From the NCBI GenBank assembly GCA_003344405.1, contig NOWV01000025.1:248001-312000 (forward strand): 64,000 nt of DNA, in the 5' to 3' direction. Source of the stretch: Trichoplax sp. H2 (taxonomy: Eukaryota > Placozoa > Uniplacotomia > Trichoplacea). A program made the translations under genes and the position numbers. The notes under the pieces are model-generated. The model was not told where the DNA came from, searched no databases, and saw only the letters and a list, made by a program, of their open reading frames with translations. Positions 21,701 through 34,739 of the stretch are shown piece after piece (positions within the stretch are counted from its first letter, which is position 1; each line of letters starts with the position of its first letter).

Positions 21701-24310
21701 AATTGCCAATAAATTTAAGTTTATTCCAAGCTAAAAGTACATCTACAGTTTCTTCTATCGTCTAACATTATTTGCATACTGGTATGCTGATATTGTAAAC
21801 GGGAAATAAAGCGATTTTATTTCCTCTAATACTTAAATTTATTTCAAGCTTCTTATAGCGTCGCTAGGTGACCTACAGTAATATCTATTTGTATTTATTA
21901 GATTAAAATAAACTTATATTATGCCATATTATTTCCTTTCGCTCAAATATTACTGTTGGATTCTATTAGATACAGGATGGGATATATAATTTAATTTCTA
22001 AAATTATAATCTTTAAATTTAGGAACTGATCATTTAGTCTTGATCTATTTAAAGAAGTCCTAATTTACGTGATATTATATTTAAAATTCGATTGGCGACT
22101 ATTCCCTCGTATTCAGAGCATAGTAATGTGCTGTTGTAATAAGCTAAGAAATAAACTAGGAATAGGCAATGCTAAATAGATTCAATCTATGCATGTACGA
22201 GTATAATCTCTGTACCTTCAATAGAAAGTAGCGCAGTTGCTGATGTTGACCCTGCTCTGTTTGTTATTGTACATCGATAATGACCACTGTCCGATAATTG
22301 TACACGCTGAATGACAAGATTATCATTTTGAATGAAATAGCGTCCCTGTGGCATTACTCCATCAATTTTTTGCCAATGGACAGCTGCTTCTGGATCAGCT
22401 TGTGGGACGCAATCAAGAACAACATCCGTGTTGACTCGAGCAGTAACATCACGAGGTAAAGTAGTAAAAGAGATTGTATTATGTAATTTATTTGTATCTA
22501 AAATCGAAAAAATGGAAATTGATTTGAATAAAATCAGCGGAATTAAAAAGAAAGGAAGGAAGGAGAATAGACAATTCTTACTTTGAACAGTCACCAGAGT
22601 GCGGAGTGGTCCGCTATTTTTCTCTTGATTTGGTAGTAGAGGATTTTTTGCGAAACATTTATACTTGCCACGATCTTGTCGGGTGACATTGGCAATGAAT
22701 AATGAACCTGATGAGAGAACTTGAACTCGACTAGATTGGACGACCTCAACACCTTTATTTCGAAATGATATTATAGCTGGTGGATTACTGCTAGGTGGAA
22801 AACAAGGTATAGTTAATGGGTGGCCAACAAATGCCATGATTTCGCTCGTCATATTGATAGCAAATTCTCCGATAGCTAGAGTTAAAAAATAGATCGATAT
22901 GGATTCATTAATCCACCAATATACAATTTTTAATATTAAGCTAGTATAAGCCATGGAAATAGATAGGAATATCTTATTAATATAAATCAGGGACAGTAGA
23001 ATAAATGATAGTCAATTAGGAATGTACATAATAAGGATGGATTTGAGAATGCTGTTCAATTATGAATGATAGAAATATCAATATTGCTTAGTCTAATATT
23101 TATAATCAAATATCTTTCCAGTGATGATTCAGTTCGATACTATTAGAAGTTTTTATTGTACTTCTATGAGATTGGCGATTTTACTGCAGATAATGAAATA
23201 ACGAACGAAAATTATACTTTACATTGGGTAAATCTTCAATTCTACTGATTATCATTCTAAATTAGTTGAAAATGGGTCAAATTTATAATGGGATATTTAT
23301 TCAATATTTTTAGATTTATAATATATGATGCAATTATGCCAACTTACTTGCCCACTTGATAGCAGCATAGCGGCTAACTATGGTATAATTGTTGCTACTA
23401 GCGTGGCATTGGTATTTGCCAATGGTAGATTGATTAACTTGTTGTATCCATAATGAATGATTATTTAAAACTGCTTGACTATTGGTCCATAGTTGATCAT
23501 TTCTGTACCACTGTACATTGCTTTGTGGATCATTAGCTTGGCAATTAAGTATCACCGAGCTGCCAGAGATAGTTAAAACTTCAGCTAACGGCTCTTCGAC
23601 AAATTCTAATGGTAGAGCTAAAAAGAAGGCAATCACAATAGATTAGTACTCAAGTCTAGCGTAAAGGTTCATTGGTCAATTTGATCCAATATTTAGATTA
23701 TAGGGCAATTATATTCTATCTTAGTGAGAATGAAAAGGAATGGGAGACGCAGCGATAGGACTACCAGAAATCCTGTTCATCATCCTAACTATTAGAAACT
23801 TCTCTATTTAGAGACGTATAGATAATCTTTTTCTTTTAATACTAAATATGAAATGATTCCTATGTACAAAAGTAAATGCTATACTATTCATTCCTGAAAG
23901 TTAATGATAAAATGGAAAGATTTTATATATATATGCAGTACTAATTGTAAAGGGTAGTTTACGCATTTTTCTAATTAGTTGATGCCATGGTAGGAATACT
24001 GTTAGAATATGTATTTTAAAAGTTAAATATGTTTGGTAGCTATCAATTAATCTTAATAGATACGAGACAGCGCAAGGAAAGAAGGAAAAGTTCTCACTTT
24101 AAAATCTTCAAAATAATATTAATATTAATAATAAATAATTATGAAGTGATTCATGTAAAATCCAATTCCTTAAAAAGATTAGATCTGTATTTTTACAAAA
24201 ATACAGATTTTAAGCCTACCTGCTAGTGAAGAATGGCAACTGATGATAATCATGATGATGGCATAACAGACGTAAGAAAATGGTCTAATCGCCATTTTAT
24301 TAGCCATCAT
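17515..24310 (-). CDS. Ig/FN3 transmembrane receptor (4 Ig + 2 FN3 + TM)
   Basis: Predicted single-pass adhesion-type receptor of about 1213 aa. Exons in transcript order (high to low coordinate): 24310-24220, 23617-23348, 22875-22582, 22497-22216, 21688-21413, 21312-21208, 21098-20882, 20693-20537, 20411-20171, 19786-19574, 19327-19273, 19105-18947, 18796-17515. All junction phases agree and the sum is a multiple of three. Order: signal peptide (1-30), four Ig (31-404), a Ser/Thr-rich linker (405-439), two FN3 (about 440-644), membrane helix (679-704) and a tail of about 509 residues. The second Ig (PCFPPSSNPPAIISF, GSLFIANV) resembles Ig2 of L1/neurofascin proteins, but the L1 ankyrin-binding FIGQY motif is absent and Ig and FN3 counts are lower. 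No tail enzyme domain is visible. The gene converges on receptor 1. Family beyond IgSF adhesion receptor is undecided. Confidence 0.87.
17931..17950. repeat. GAT/ATG trinucleotide microsatellite coding a His run
   Basis: About seven GAT triplets on the plus strand, read as CAT/CAC histidine codons on the minus strand within the receptor 2 tail. A length-variable coding microsatellite is likely. Confidence 0.8.
18947..19327 (-). CDS. Receptor 2, exons 11-12: juxtamembrane tail
   Basis: Two small exons, 19327-19273 (GASIFQHESERGEEIQIV) and 19105-18947 (starts RTNAVVQYQTDGAVETSI). Phases run 1-2 then 2-2, linking the helix exon to the large tail exon. Composition is acidic and polar with no known domain. 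Both have standard acceptors (TTGATAG, ACTTAG) and donors (GTTAGT, GTAAGC). Confidence 0.75.
19574..19786 (-). CDS. Receptor 2, exon 10: transmembrane segment
   Basis: A phase 1-1 exon of 71 codons: a Thr/Pro/Asn-rich stalk (VTQPTVSTKNPLIYSETNPA), an acidic stretch (IIDDDTLTKDD), then a helix of about 26 residues (LVIFTVVIAACGIVTIAAI onward) followed by a basic stop-transfer (KKRHRIPQSRK). Confidence 0.9.
19906..20088. repeat. Two-copy diverged tandem duplication, period about 91 bp
   Basis: In the intron between the FN3 and membrane exons of receptor 2. TGGTTAAAAACTACTACTG at 19951 recurs as TGGTTGAAAACTACTAGCT at 20042, with matching flanks. The copies are clearly diverged. Confidence 0.75.
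20171..21098 (-). CDS. Receptor 2, exons 7-9: two FN3 domains
   Basis: Exons 21098-20882 (starts VPIITFIRQESKTNATMLWK), 20693-20537 (starts FGIRANFKNDRTSDYSKSAE) and 20411-20171 (starts LRPQTITQEVITHYRLCYMV). FN3-1 spans the first two, with the core Trp in MLWKFPS and GQRYVFGIRANF as the YxFxVxA-type strand. FN3-2 starts in the second exon (KAIDIYWT) and ends with HTYITALQAINGQGRGKFS. Phases run 1-2, 2-0, 0-1. These introns interrupt domains, unlike the Ig exons. Confidence 0.78.
21208..21312 (-). CDS. Receptor 2, exon 6: Ser/Thr-rich linker
   Basis: A symmetric phase 1-1 exon of 35 codons between Ig4 and FN3-1. It reads GRPVLPSSSTATLTTNPSTS and onward, mucin-like and likely O-glycosylated. 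It could be skipped without changing the frame. Confidence 0.75.
21413..23617 (-). CDS. Receptor 2, exons 2-5: four Ig domains, one per exon
   Basis: Exons 23617-23348, 22875-22582, 22497-22216 and 21688-21413, all phase 1-1. Signatures: Ig1 ILNCQAND, VQWYRN, GKYQCHASS; Ig2 IPCFPPSSNPPAIISFRNKG, RGKYKCFAKN; Ig3 LDCVPQADPEAAVHWQK, DSGHYRCTITNRAG; Ig4 LNCSVTGS, VQWFQNG, ETIYQCVAFNQFG. A continuous ORF covers 22187-22954 only because the intron between Ig2 and Ig3 stays open by chance. Its middle part (FSFLPFFLIPLI region) is intronic. Confidence 0.88.
24220..24310 (-). CDS. Receptor 2, exon 1: signal peptide
   Basis: Encodes MMANKMAIRPFSYVCYAIIM and continues IIISCHSSLA, a hydrophobic core followed by small residues at a likely signal peptidase site. 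It ends in phase 1 at GTAGGC, joining the Ig1 exon start at 23617. A downstream in-frame Met is an alternative start. Confidence 0.75.
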
Positions 24311-27300
24311 AAATAGGCAGATTCAATAATCTTGGCCAAGAAAAAGTTGGTGACGGATACGTTGATGTTGACGAGTCTTTTTCTGTTATTTTAGACCAAT
24401 GATATAGCTCTAAATAAATAAAATAATAGATTAGACTGCGTAGTCCATCTATTTATGTTTAAAAATTACCGTTATCTCTCTCTTTTGCTGTCTATCTCTA
24501 TATCAGAAGTCTGCTAGATTAATGGTATCATTTATCATCATAATAAGGTCTAGTATATTTTCTTTCACAAGCTAGACATGAAGAATATTTCCTATTCTTT
24601 ATGTTATTATTTGTATTTATGTACAGGATAGACAAGGCAGTTTTATACAGCTAGTATGCAAAGCAATATAACCAGACGCTATTGATATAATTTATGAGTA
24701 ATTATAGGTATCCATGCCAATAATCAATTCAATTCTCTTTTGCATTAATTAAGAATTGTATGATATGACGCCATAGTTGTGATAACTACTCGGCACAGCT
24801 ATTTGATTTTATGATTTATTAAGTTTTTCTACCAGATTCTTATCGTGCAAATGTAGTATTTCGTCTAGGAATGAAGAAGTGAGATATCTGGCATTACTTT
24901 CTTGATAAATAATCGAATAAGGATTTAGATTGATCTCTGTTTTATCAGAGAGGGAGGAGATGTTTTCATTTTTCTGATTATATTATAGGATGAGGATCAA
25001 GATGAACTTGGAGAGTGTGGCCTATTTCCCATTTCGAAATAGCCAACTCCAACAAAGACAACGGCTGCCATAAATAGGTTGACTGCTAATTCATATGCAA
25101 TTACTATCGAAAATCTAGAATATTCTAACTTAGTGCGTTATTCAACTTATACTCTGGAATAGGGAATAACCACTAGAGGCTTAAGTTACAGCGTAGTCGA
25201 TCACCGTAATATTGTCATTTAAAATAGATGAGTAATTACCTCAAAAATAAATGACTGGTATTTCAATTGCAATCAAAGTAATTAATGATAATGATAATTG
25301 ATATTAATTTTCAATGCAAGTTATCCAACTGTCGCTGTCTCCATCTCATGTAATAAGAATTGATAGAGTATAATTTAATAGCTAAAGAGTAAATAATGTC
25401 ACTGACTGGCTAAGATCCAATCCTGATTACTATTGTCAGATCAATCATGGCAGCAAGGTTGTATTACCAAAATCATCCAGGCTGACATCGTACATAAATA
25501 AAGATTAATTGTCTTCAAGTATTTGTATTAAAGTCTGATAGGGTGTTTATTGAAACTAATTTACTTGAAATTAGAGTACATAGAAGATGAATTCAGCAAA
25601 AATTGACTGTTATTAATTCTATGTAGTTAGATTAATGGTAATATCTTACTGTATCATGATAATTGGTAACGTCCCGTTTTTTAATCGGTTTATATAAATA
25701 TTAGCCCCAAATGTAACTTGATCTTATATTATAAACTGGAAAAATTGAAGATTATCGTTGATAAAGGAATCCACATATAGTTAAGTAAAAGATATAATGT
25801 TGAACTAAGAGTATATATTATTTTAATATTACACTTTAAGACCTTATTTCAGCCCAATTTATTTCATATTATAGGTAGTATATTAATTTAGAAATTCATC
25901 TAAGTAATATAGGCTTTCTTGCTAAACTGTGATGATTGGTCACTATTATACTTTAGTTCCTATTTTAACCAAATTTCATTCTAACTACGATTAATTTAAA
26001 TCAAGTACTGCCGTAGCTTTATATAGATTTACGCTTCGATGTTGATTACTGGTTATCCATCACAGAGGTTAATGGAAGCAAATTTAAGTGTCTCATAAGA
26101 CTCGGCAGATAGTAAGACAGGGATAGAGTATTAAAATAAGTGCTGAGTAAATCTCATATCATTGCGTAAATCTTCCTTAATATATAGCTCGATAGTTAAA
26201 AACTTTAATAAAAAATGTTAAAACTCAATCATATTTCTAGTATATTATTTATTAGTTTGTTTTGGAGTAGAATTGGAGGATGATTAGTCATTCATGATAG
26301 CAAAAGGATGAAAAGCATTTATTGGTTGGGATTATCATCTGTTACGTTTGCTACTTTACTCTATTTACTAGTATAAGTTCAATGGTGTAAAATTATCATC
26401 TGCTCAATGCTATCCTTTAACAGGCGGATATTTTGTGAAGGCATATAATTTTTACGACTCTTATATTATTTAATTTTTCAAATCGGATTGGACAAGTTAA
26501 AGTTCTGTAAACAACAGAAAGGAATTTATTTTGAAAGTAACATTATCGACAGTATCTTAATGAATGTAGTATATTAACTAAATTGAACTTTCGATGATAA
26601 ATTTACGCTATTACTAGTATACCCACACAAGAAGTTTTTATATCATATCGATTCCTCCTTTCCAGTCTTGATTAATATGCTACTTTTACAGTTGCTGCAA
26701 GCTGAATAGTGTTACTGTAGTCGAAAAGATTCTGATGTACGATAATTAGTTAGATGACCCTTTGCATCAATTTAAATTATAATGTAGATTTTCCTCGAAT
26801 TTATGCTTCCTATTGCCTATTCTATACGAATCTTCTCTCGCCAAATGGATGAGTTCAAGATATTAAAAGTACTTGTACATGCATCTTAATGTTGCAGAAT
26901 TTCTGTCTAGTAAGGTTAAATTAAATCCAGTATTGGTTCTTAAATGAATAAGCTTATAGAATGTCAATATTATGAAAGATTGTTGGAATAATAGCTATTA
27001 CTTTTTACTTTTAGTACTTATATTGCTGGTATATTTGTTTCATAGATGATTCAAATGATTATTCCATAAATCGCTCAATCACAAAACTAGGCTTATACAT
27101 AATTTCTATCGTTAAAATCTCTATGCTTTCATATTTAGTGTAACAGTGAATTATTGAGATTTTGAAATCATATTGATTTTATACAGCTTCGATCTCGCAA
27201 TATTGAAGTTTATTCTAGTGCAGGCTTTCACCACTAAGCTAAAAGATGTCTTCTAAATAAAATATAACCCTGTTTACTCTTTCTTACTATCCATATTGCA

Positions 27301-28010
27301 TATATTCATATATTGATTGTTTAGTTTAAGTTATAGAGCTTTAATTTCGCTCTTTACATACCGGTAATTCATTATGGTCAGCATTAGCGAACAAATAAAT
27401 AAAATAAATTATTCTTTTTGGCATCGTAAGGTATCGAACAAAGTTAACGTGGTTAATATCAGAATTTGCAGTCAATGGAAGCCCAAAGAATAACAGCTTG
27501 ATCTCCCTTCTCCTAAAAACCGATTCCTCTATTCCATTTGATTAGACTATTATGACAATTGATTGTGCTTTAAAAATGTATTAGGAATAACAGGAAGGAA
27601 CTGATCTACTGATGTGAATATTAGCGAAATAGGATACTAATGATATTGTAGTGTAATAATAGCTAATTTGATTGCTTCGCTATCGTATTCTTTTAATAAG
27701 TTATAGGTATTTATTTTGGATTATTTCATGATTGAATGGCTGATGTTGTAATAGAATCTTGATTTTCCGATTTTTGCTTGTTTGCTTGATGTTAAAAAGG
27801 ATCATTATTGACTTTGAGAGGTGTGCGAATCAATTCGATGGCGTAAAAAAATGGCATAAAATGAAATTATTACTCTACGTATACCTCAGTTATCAATAAG
27901 AAAAAAATGGATTAGATGTGTTCAAGCTATCAAATTAGTTAACGCATCAATAATAAGCTGATGTATTAGCTAGGCTGATTACTGAAATAGATCAATGAAT
28001 GGAAGAAAAA
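24311..28010. other. AT-rich intergenic region upstream of receptor 2
   Basis: The first few hundred bases should contain the 5' UTR and promoter of receptor 2. Beyond this there is no recognisable exon, RNA gene or clear tandem array. It is the start of a gene-poor stretch that runs to about 48.2 kb. Confidence 0.55.
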
Positions 28011-28430
28011 AAAATTAATATGCACTGTCAGAGTGATAGCAAGAGTGGACAAATTCAATCTATACGTTGATGATCTAATCATTATAGTTATGCCACTTAA
28101 TAAGATAAATAAGAACTTAATATGGATAAACTAAATAGGCATAAAATTATATATCGAATAAAAAATTAGTAGCCACTGTCTGAATGATGACAAGAGCGGA
28201 AAATTTAATCTAGACGTTGGTAACCTGATATTCTAGCTATGGTAGTTAATGAGATGGATAAATAAAATAGGCGTAAAATATATATCGGATAAAAAATTAA
28301 TATGCACCGTCAGAATGATGACAAGAATGAATAAATCCAATCTAGACGTTGATGACCTAATCATTCTAGCTGTGATAGTTGATAAGATGGATAAATATTA
28401 AATAAGGATAAATCAAACATGGTAAATTTA
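28011..28430. repeat. Three-unit diverged tandem repeat, about 130-147 bp
   Basis: Units start near 28011, 28158 and 28289 with AAAAAATTAATATGCACTGTC-like sequence (shared core AAAAATTA.TA..CACTGTC, GAATGATGACAAGA). Each then has AATCTAGACGTTG and TAGTTAATAAGATGGATAAATA-like blocks. The copies are old and gapped. Confidence 0.8.
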
Positions 28431-31259
28431 TATCCCCTTTTTAATAGTGATCATCGTGGCCCAAGTATTGAATAATTTAATATCTAAAGAATGACGGAGG
28501 CGCTTTAAATCACAGTTTTTAATAGCTAAAATGGTAAATACGTGCAAAGAAATTTTAATATTGGAAATATGGTAAGTATGAGCCTTGATTACTTTGTAGG
28601 TATAAAATAACTTGCAAATTTAGAATGCGCAATTCTTTACTGTGTTAGACATTGTAAGTTACTACATATAAATCCTAACACCGTCTATTAATGGCCAGAG
28701 TATCGATTTTAATAGAGAATTCCATCCTTGATAGTTGCAGTATGATGGTTTTTGGAATCAATTGGTGATGAGAAAAAGATTAAGGGAGTAAGAGAGTTAC
28801 ATCAACGAAATTTATCGGGTTATTCAATAATAGTATCATCATCGATCGCTCGATGATTTAATATTTAAAATGCAAGCATAGATGAGATGAATAATATTGT
28901 TCATTTCTTGAAAGAAGAATAAAACTGATTTCTGTGTGGCATTTGTAGCATTTTAATTTACAGCAATGTGAAGGAATTGTACCTATTATACCGATGACTG
29001 ATTGATTCTTGTCGTAATATTTTTCTCTCTTTTCCACAAATATTAAAGGTCAATCTAATTTACAAAGTAATAAGGCAAGCATAATGTAGGCGTATAGACG
29101 CCTGTTCTATTTCTGATTATTTTGTACAGATAGCAATGGAGAACAGTTCTAATTTACTCATAGATCGATAATGAGTTATTTTAAGCGATCATGTTGACAG
29201 CCAAATCTTAAGCTATCACCGTTCACCATTTTTATTACTTTAGATAGGTCCATATTTTGCCTACTGTGGTCAGAAATAGGATTATAGGATGAGACAATGC
29301 TAGGCATTTTATTTTACTGTGATTTAGGTAAATAATCGCGTAGGAAAAAGTTGTGAAAACTAAAACAGATTCATATCCCTAACTTTCTTCTCCTAGCGTC
29401 TATTTGATAGCATAAACAACTGCCAGTTGTATCCATCAATGATTATGATATTAATGGGTTGATATCCCTTTTCGTATTTTTAATCTTATTTAGAGAGATT
29501 AAAGCTTGATAATTTTTTTGCGTTATGCTAGAAATTAAATGATGAACTAGAATCGAGAATAATAATTAAGTGGTCGACTTGATCCGTATTCTACTGTGGA
29601 GCAAAAATTCAGACGTAACTTAGCATTAACGTACAGACGTTATACAGCTATTAAATGATCATTGTGAATTTAATCGTTAGTATGGGATATTGAGCGAACA
29701 TGAATAGTACTAATAATAAGCGTTATCGTATACCGAGTAGCGAAAAATTCTACCGGAAGGCTTTTAAAGGAATTTGAAAATTTTTCGATGTAAAAGATGA
29801 TGATACTAGAGGAAGCAATGGCATTGGGGAAAAAAATTGGGATTGCAAGCAAAGGAGTTGATCATCAGCTCGATACAATCAGGATGAAACTTACCTTTTG
29901 CAGATCGCTGACTTTGACTGAAAATACAAGTAATTTGGATTATTAGATAGCGACCCCAAAGATTTCAGGAAAGCTACCAATTCAAATGGTTGGCTTGATT
30001 AATAAATATATTTATACATGATTTTTTCAGCTATCTTTAAGGCAGAATAGAGTCGGCGAAGAAAAGACGTTTTCTTCGCGATAAATGCGTGATAAGGCTT
30101 GTAAAATTGTCACTTATTTAGAGTCGATCAATGTAGGGAAATAGGTTGCTAAACTGCTTCACCATGCCAAGACCACGATTATAATCGCGATGATTTTCTT
30201 TCTTTGTTAAGTTACAATTTTTCTTCTTGCGTAGTAATTGAATGTTGCTAAGATATCAAGGTAAAGTCTTTCTTTCCTCCTTTCAATTCCAGACAGCAAG
30301 TAGTTGAATGTCTGTCTTTTCTCTTTTGATGATCCCCCTTGTCTTGTTGGAACTTTCTCTCTCTCTCTCTATTCTATCCAATTGGTTCTAGTATTGAAGT
30401 CGTGAAATAGTATAATTGCTGTCCTAGTCGTCCTTTTAGTATACTATAAAATAGAGACAATGATCAATTTTGTTTGTCATTAATACTAGTTTTTCTATCG
30501 ATACAAAAGGCGTACAAGATGAACAATTCTCTCTAGGTCATGATCGAATTGAGTATCTATCAATTCAACTGATGTAAGAATCCAGTTGGTCATATACAAT
30601 AAGAGGATAGAGAAGGATGAAAATAATTGACATATTTCTTCTATTCAACTTTGGTCATGCTATTTTATAATGTCAATATTCAAATGGGCAAGATAATAAC
30701 CGGTTGAATTGGACAACAGGTTGGTAAATTCCACGCATTGTCAATAGAATTGAAGGGAGATAGATAAAATGTCAACAGAATGATTCATTTACCTCTATTG
30801 GTAGAAGCTTGGATTAATTATTCTATGAATAGGCTATGGCACGTAAAGAGAAGAATAGTTCAACGAGTCTATTAGAATTGGATGTTATTTACCTAAACTA
30901 TTTGGATCGCTAATCGAATTCAATAGGCATTCCTTTCTTTTCTTATCTAGTCAAGATAATGCTATCTAAGGTGGAGTATACAGCTGATAGACAAAAGGAT
31001 CAAAATGACAAAAGAAATCAAGATAAAAAGGATAGATAATGGTAAAATAATTATCCTAGTCAGTCGATTAAGCAAAGTAGAAAACTTGATGAAACATGTT
31101 GTGATTATGTATTAATGCCACGTCAATCAAGTGTGATTTCTTTCATGAAATAATGATTCTATTTTTCTATCATCATCAACACTTCATCAATCATGGCACG
31201 CGTGGTGCTAGATTAATATCAGATTACTTTGTCTCGTGGTTGGTTAATTTTAGCGTTGA
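28431..31259. other. Gene-free AT-rich stretch with a short CT microsatellite
   Basis: No exon chain, RNA gene or strong tandem array seen. A short (TC)n tract lies at about 30356-30370. The ORF at 29670-29852 (minus) has no coding support. Confidence 0.5.
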
Positions 31260-33200
31260 TGTAGTAAGTACAGAATTAATCAACCTTATTATTGAGCTTT
31301 CTGCATAATTGTACTGCAATTAAAATTGAGTACACGTAGAAAATGGAGTAGATGATCGTTTAATTCTACTTGTTTACGGCATAATTGGAGTTGGATAGAA
31401 TGGAGTGATATGGATCATTCTACAGTAACATCTGTTTATTCGTATTTTGTTATTAAATGTGAACACTTATCATAAAATAGGTAGACATTGATATAATGGA
31501 GTTCCTGAAGATTCAACTATAATTCAAGTTGAGTATAGGTAGAGGAAGAAATGGGCAAGATGGTCAAATTCCACATGTTTATCGTGTCATAATTGAGGTT
31601 GATTATAAGTATGTAGATAGACATTGATGTTGAAATTCCTCTGTAATTCAATGAGTATGAGCAGAGGAAAAAATGACTGTCACGGTCAAATTTTACATGT
31701 TTATAATAATATAATTGGAGTTGAATATAGTATAAAGTTTGTAGACATTGATGCTATAATAGAGTTCCTTAAGATTCTACTGTAATTCAAGTTGAGTATG
31801 GGTAGAGAAAGAAATGGGTGAGACGGTCAAATTCCAAATGTTTGTAGTATAATAATTAGAGCTAAATATGAAGTATGTAGACATGGATGTAATGATAGAT
31901 TTCCTTTACATTCTACAGTAATTCAAGTTGAGTATACTGTAGATAGAGGAAGAAATGGGTGAAATTCCACATGTTTATAGTGTAATAATTAATTAGAGTT
32001 GAATAGAATCTTGTGGTATGGATCATGCTGGTATAGAGTTGTGCATGCTGACTGATTCAGTTCTGCATGATTCTGCAGTAATTAAATTGGAGTACTTGTC
32101 AAAGAAGGAATTGATAAGGATGAGTGGTTCGATCCTTCATACTGTGTTTATAGCTTTGTCGCAGCTGAGAGTAATCTAGTCATGGATCATTCTACAAGAC
32201 TACTTCTCAAGTTTACTCACATAATATTATCGATGTTAGGGTATAATAAACACGTCGACGTTATAACGTGATTACAATAGAGTGCTGTTAAAAGTGATCG
32301 ATAATATGGCTTATTTCCATATGTTTATACAGCTATTCAAGTTGAGAATAATAAAGGGATTGGCGATATGTTTGAATTCTCTATACCAATGATGATATCT
32401 AAGGTTGCATGTACTGTGGTAACAGAATTAACTAAACTATTGTAGAGTTTCACGTTATGCACGTAGTGCCATATTAGAGCTAAATATAAATAAAGAAATA
32501 TCGATGATAAAAGATTTAGGATAGTGTTATGGAGTTCTCATTCCAGTATTGCTAAGAATGGGTATTTACTTATTACCATATAATCAAAATCTAGATGTTT
32601 GTAGTACTAGTAAAATTAAGTAGAAAGGGATCGATGAAATATAGAGTTGTAAATGACTATGCATGTAGTAAAATATTAGAACTAAATACGCCTTGTGAAT
32701 AAAGAAATGATGATAAAGAGATTAAGGATAATATTGTGGAGTTCCTCATTCTAGCATCCCTACTGATGTTGAGAATAATGTAAAGATTGATGATGCAGTC
32801 AAATTCAAGATGTTTATAGCACTAATAAAATTGAACTGTCAGAGAGCGATGAAATGGTTGAATTCTATAGGACCGTGCATGTTGTGAAATATAACAGCTC
32901 AATATCAATAAAGGAATGATGATCGATTCCGACAAATCCACATCCTAACAGGTCTATTAATATTGAGCCTAACAAAGATGGATGATATGTTTTACACTTC
33001 CACATCCTAATAGCGTTACTAATGCTGTGCATAATACAGATTGATTGTACTGTCATCGAGTTCCTTACGACGCTAGTAATATTCAATAAAATAAAAGAAG
33101 TTGATGATATAGCGAATTAAGTTGTACAAAGTTATAGCATGATTATGATATGAAGTAGGATAAAAGGATTGATCTTGCTATATCTATTTTCATGGGTAAT
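31260..33200. repeat. Diverged satellite array, period about 124-139 bp
   Basis: The anchor AATTCAAGTTGAGTA (with variants) occurs at 31521, 31645, 31784 and 31920. Each is followed by AGAGGAAGAAATGGG, then TTCCACATGTTTATAGT, ATAATTGGAGTTGAATA and GTAGACATTGATG. More degenerate copies extend left to about 31.26 kb and right to about 33.2 kb (repeated GAGTTCCTCATTCTAGC and GATGTTTATAGCACTA). Confidence 0.8.
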
Positions 33201-34739
33201 AGAGCGAACGAAATAATTAACAATAAGTGATCATTAATGCTCCTTCATGCTAACGATTTTCAATCATCAAAAGATATGGTTACGTGATGATAATATAGAA
33301 GAATAAATTTTATTAAACGAGGACATTATTTTGTTAACTTAGGAGAAGATGCATTTTTGTTTATACTGATATGTAGAATACTTTTATTCTTTGTGCATGT
33401 AGTTGTGCTCAAAAAGTAAATTAATGCGGGCCTATATATTATAATAGGTAATAAATCAATGTAAGGAATATCGTTACCCATATAGATATGATTGTCATTA
33501 ATATATAAAATTGATTGCGTCGTATGAAAAATATCCCCTATTTGCATAAACAACCATCAAGAAGGAAATTAAATGTTTATGACCATTTGATATATAAATC
33601 TTTAAACTATGCGAGTATAAGAACAGAGTATATCAGAAATTAATCATTTATAATCATGAAGCTTGAACGGATAATAGATTAAAAGCATCACAACAGCAAT
33701 GGCAACAATCATATACCAAGCTAAAAGGTGATAAAATCATTTATAAGAAAGTGAGGGCTTATAATCTTATGCTTTATTTGCAGTCAACAATCTTGCTGTA
33801 TTTCTTACCCATATTCCTCTGTTATAACAGTATAATGAAGACAACAAAGAGATGAAATAGGTAAATATGAAAACATCAAGAAATCGATTGTAAATTCATA
33901 AGGAAGGAATCGCTTTGAAGGGATGGATTAATATATTCTGTATTAAATTTTTACTGTCAGATATTTTAGTGATCCAAGTCAGTCTGATCTTATTCGATAT
34001 TGCTGATGATGAAGAAAGGTGTAGGGATAAAATGACAGCATGTAGAAAGACTATTTGAGGAAAAAGAATATTGGCAGTAACAAAGTGATATTGGATTACA
34101 TGATACCAATAAATATGAAATACCGTTCGTTCATTGTAATGGACAATATTGTAGACAAGTGGATTTTTAGTTGCTTAATATTGAAAATTTAGATACTATT
34201 CAACCTGGATGCTAGTTTCAATGGCTTCTCCAAAATAAATGAATGCATAATTACGAATCAGTAAGTAACAATAAAGTTACGTAAAAGGAATTACGCTTAG
34301 CTACCCATTCAGAGATCGATTTCATCATTAATGCTTAATTAAGCCATGTATCCACTTTAAGAAATAATTACAAATGCAATAAGTCATCATTAAAAACTGA
34401 ACGATCACCGATCAATGTTTGTGAAATTAGAAGAATGTGTAAAGAGTAAAAGACGGTTAAGGAAATGTTCCTTTGCATAATGGAGCTATATCAATCTATT
34501 CTTGAATAGCCATGAATCTTTTTGATCCTACTGATCATTGCTCTATAAATGGTAGACCATTACCTCTATTACGACCCTTTGTACAATGTTGCAATTCACT
34601 TTTAGATTTGGGATACTGTTACGCGATGGGAATAATCCTAACTTACAACAAAGGTTGAGAGTGTGTTTTGGAATCGATACTACTGTCAATTGGAATACCA
34701 ATCAGTTGATATTCCTATGCAGATAGAACTAAAATTGAG

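Noticed and set aside
22498-22581. Reading 22187-22954 as one single exon
   Set aside because: The middle part is a hydrophobic Phe/Leu/Ile stretch bounded by GTAAGA and an acceptor TTTTAG. Removing it keeps phase 1 on both sides and joins two Ig domains, so it is an open intron.
32095-32140. tRNA B-box-like GGTTCGATCC at about 32125
   Set aside because: No matching A box, acceptor stem or anticodon arm upstream at tRNA spacing. It falls inside a satellite array.
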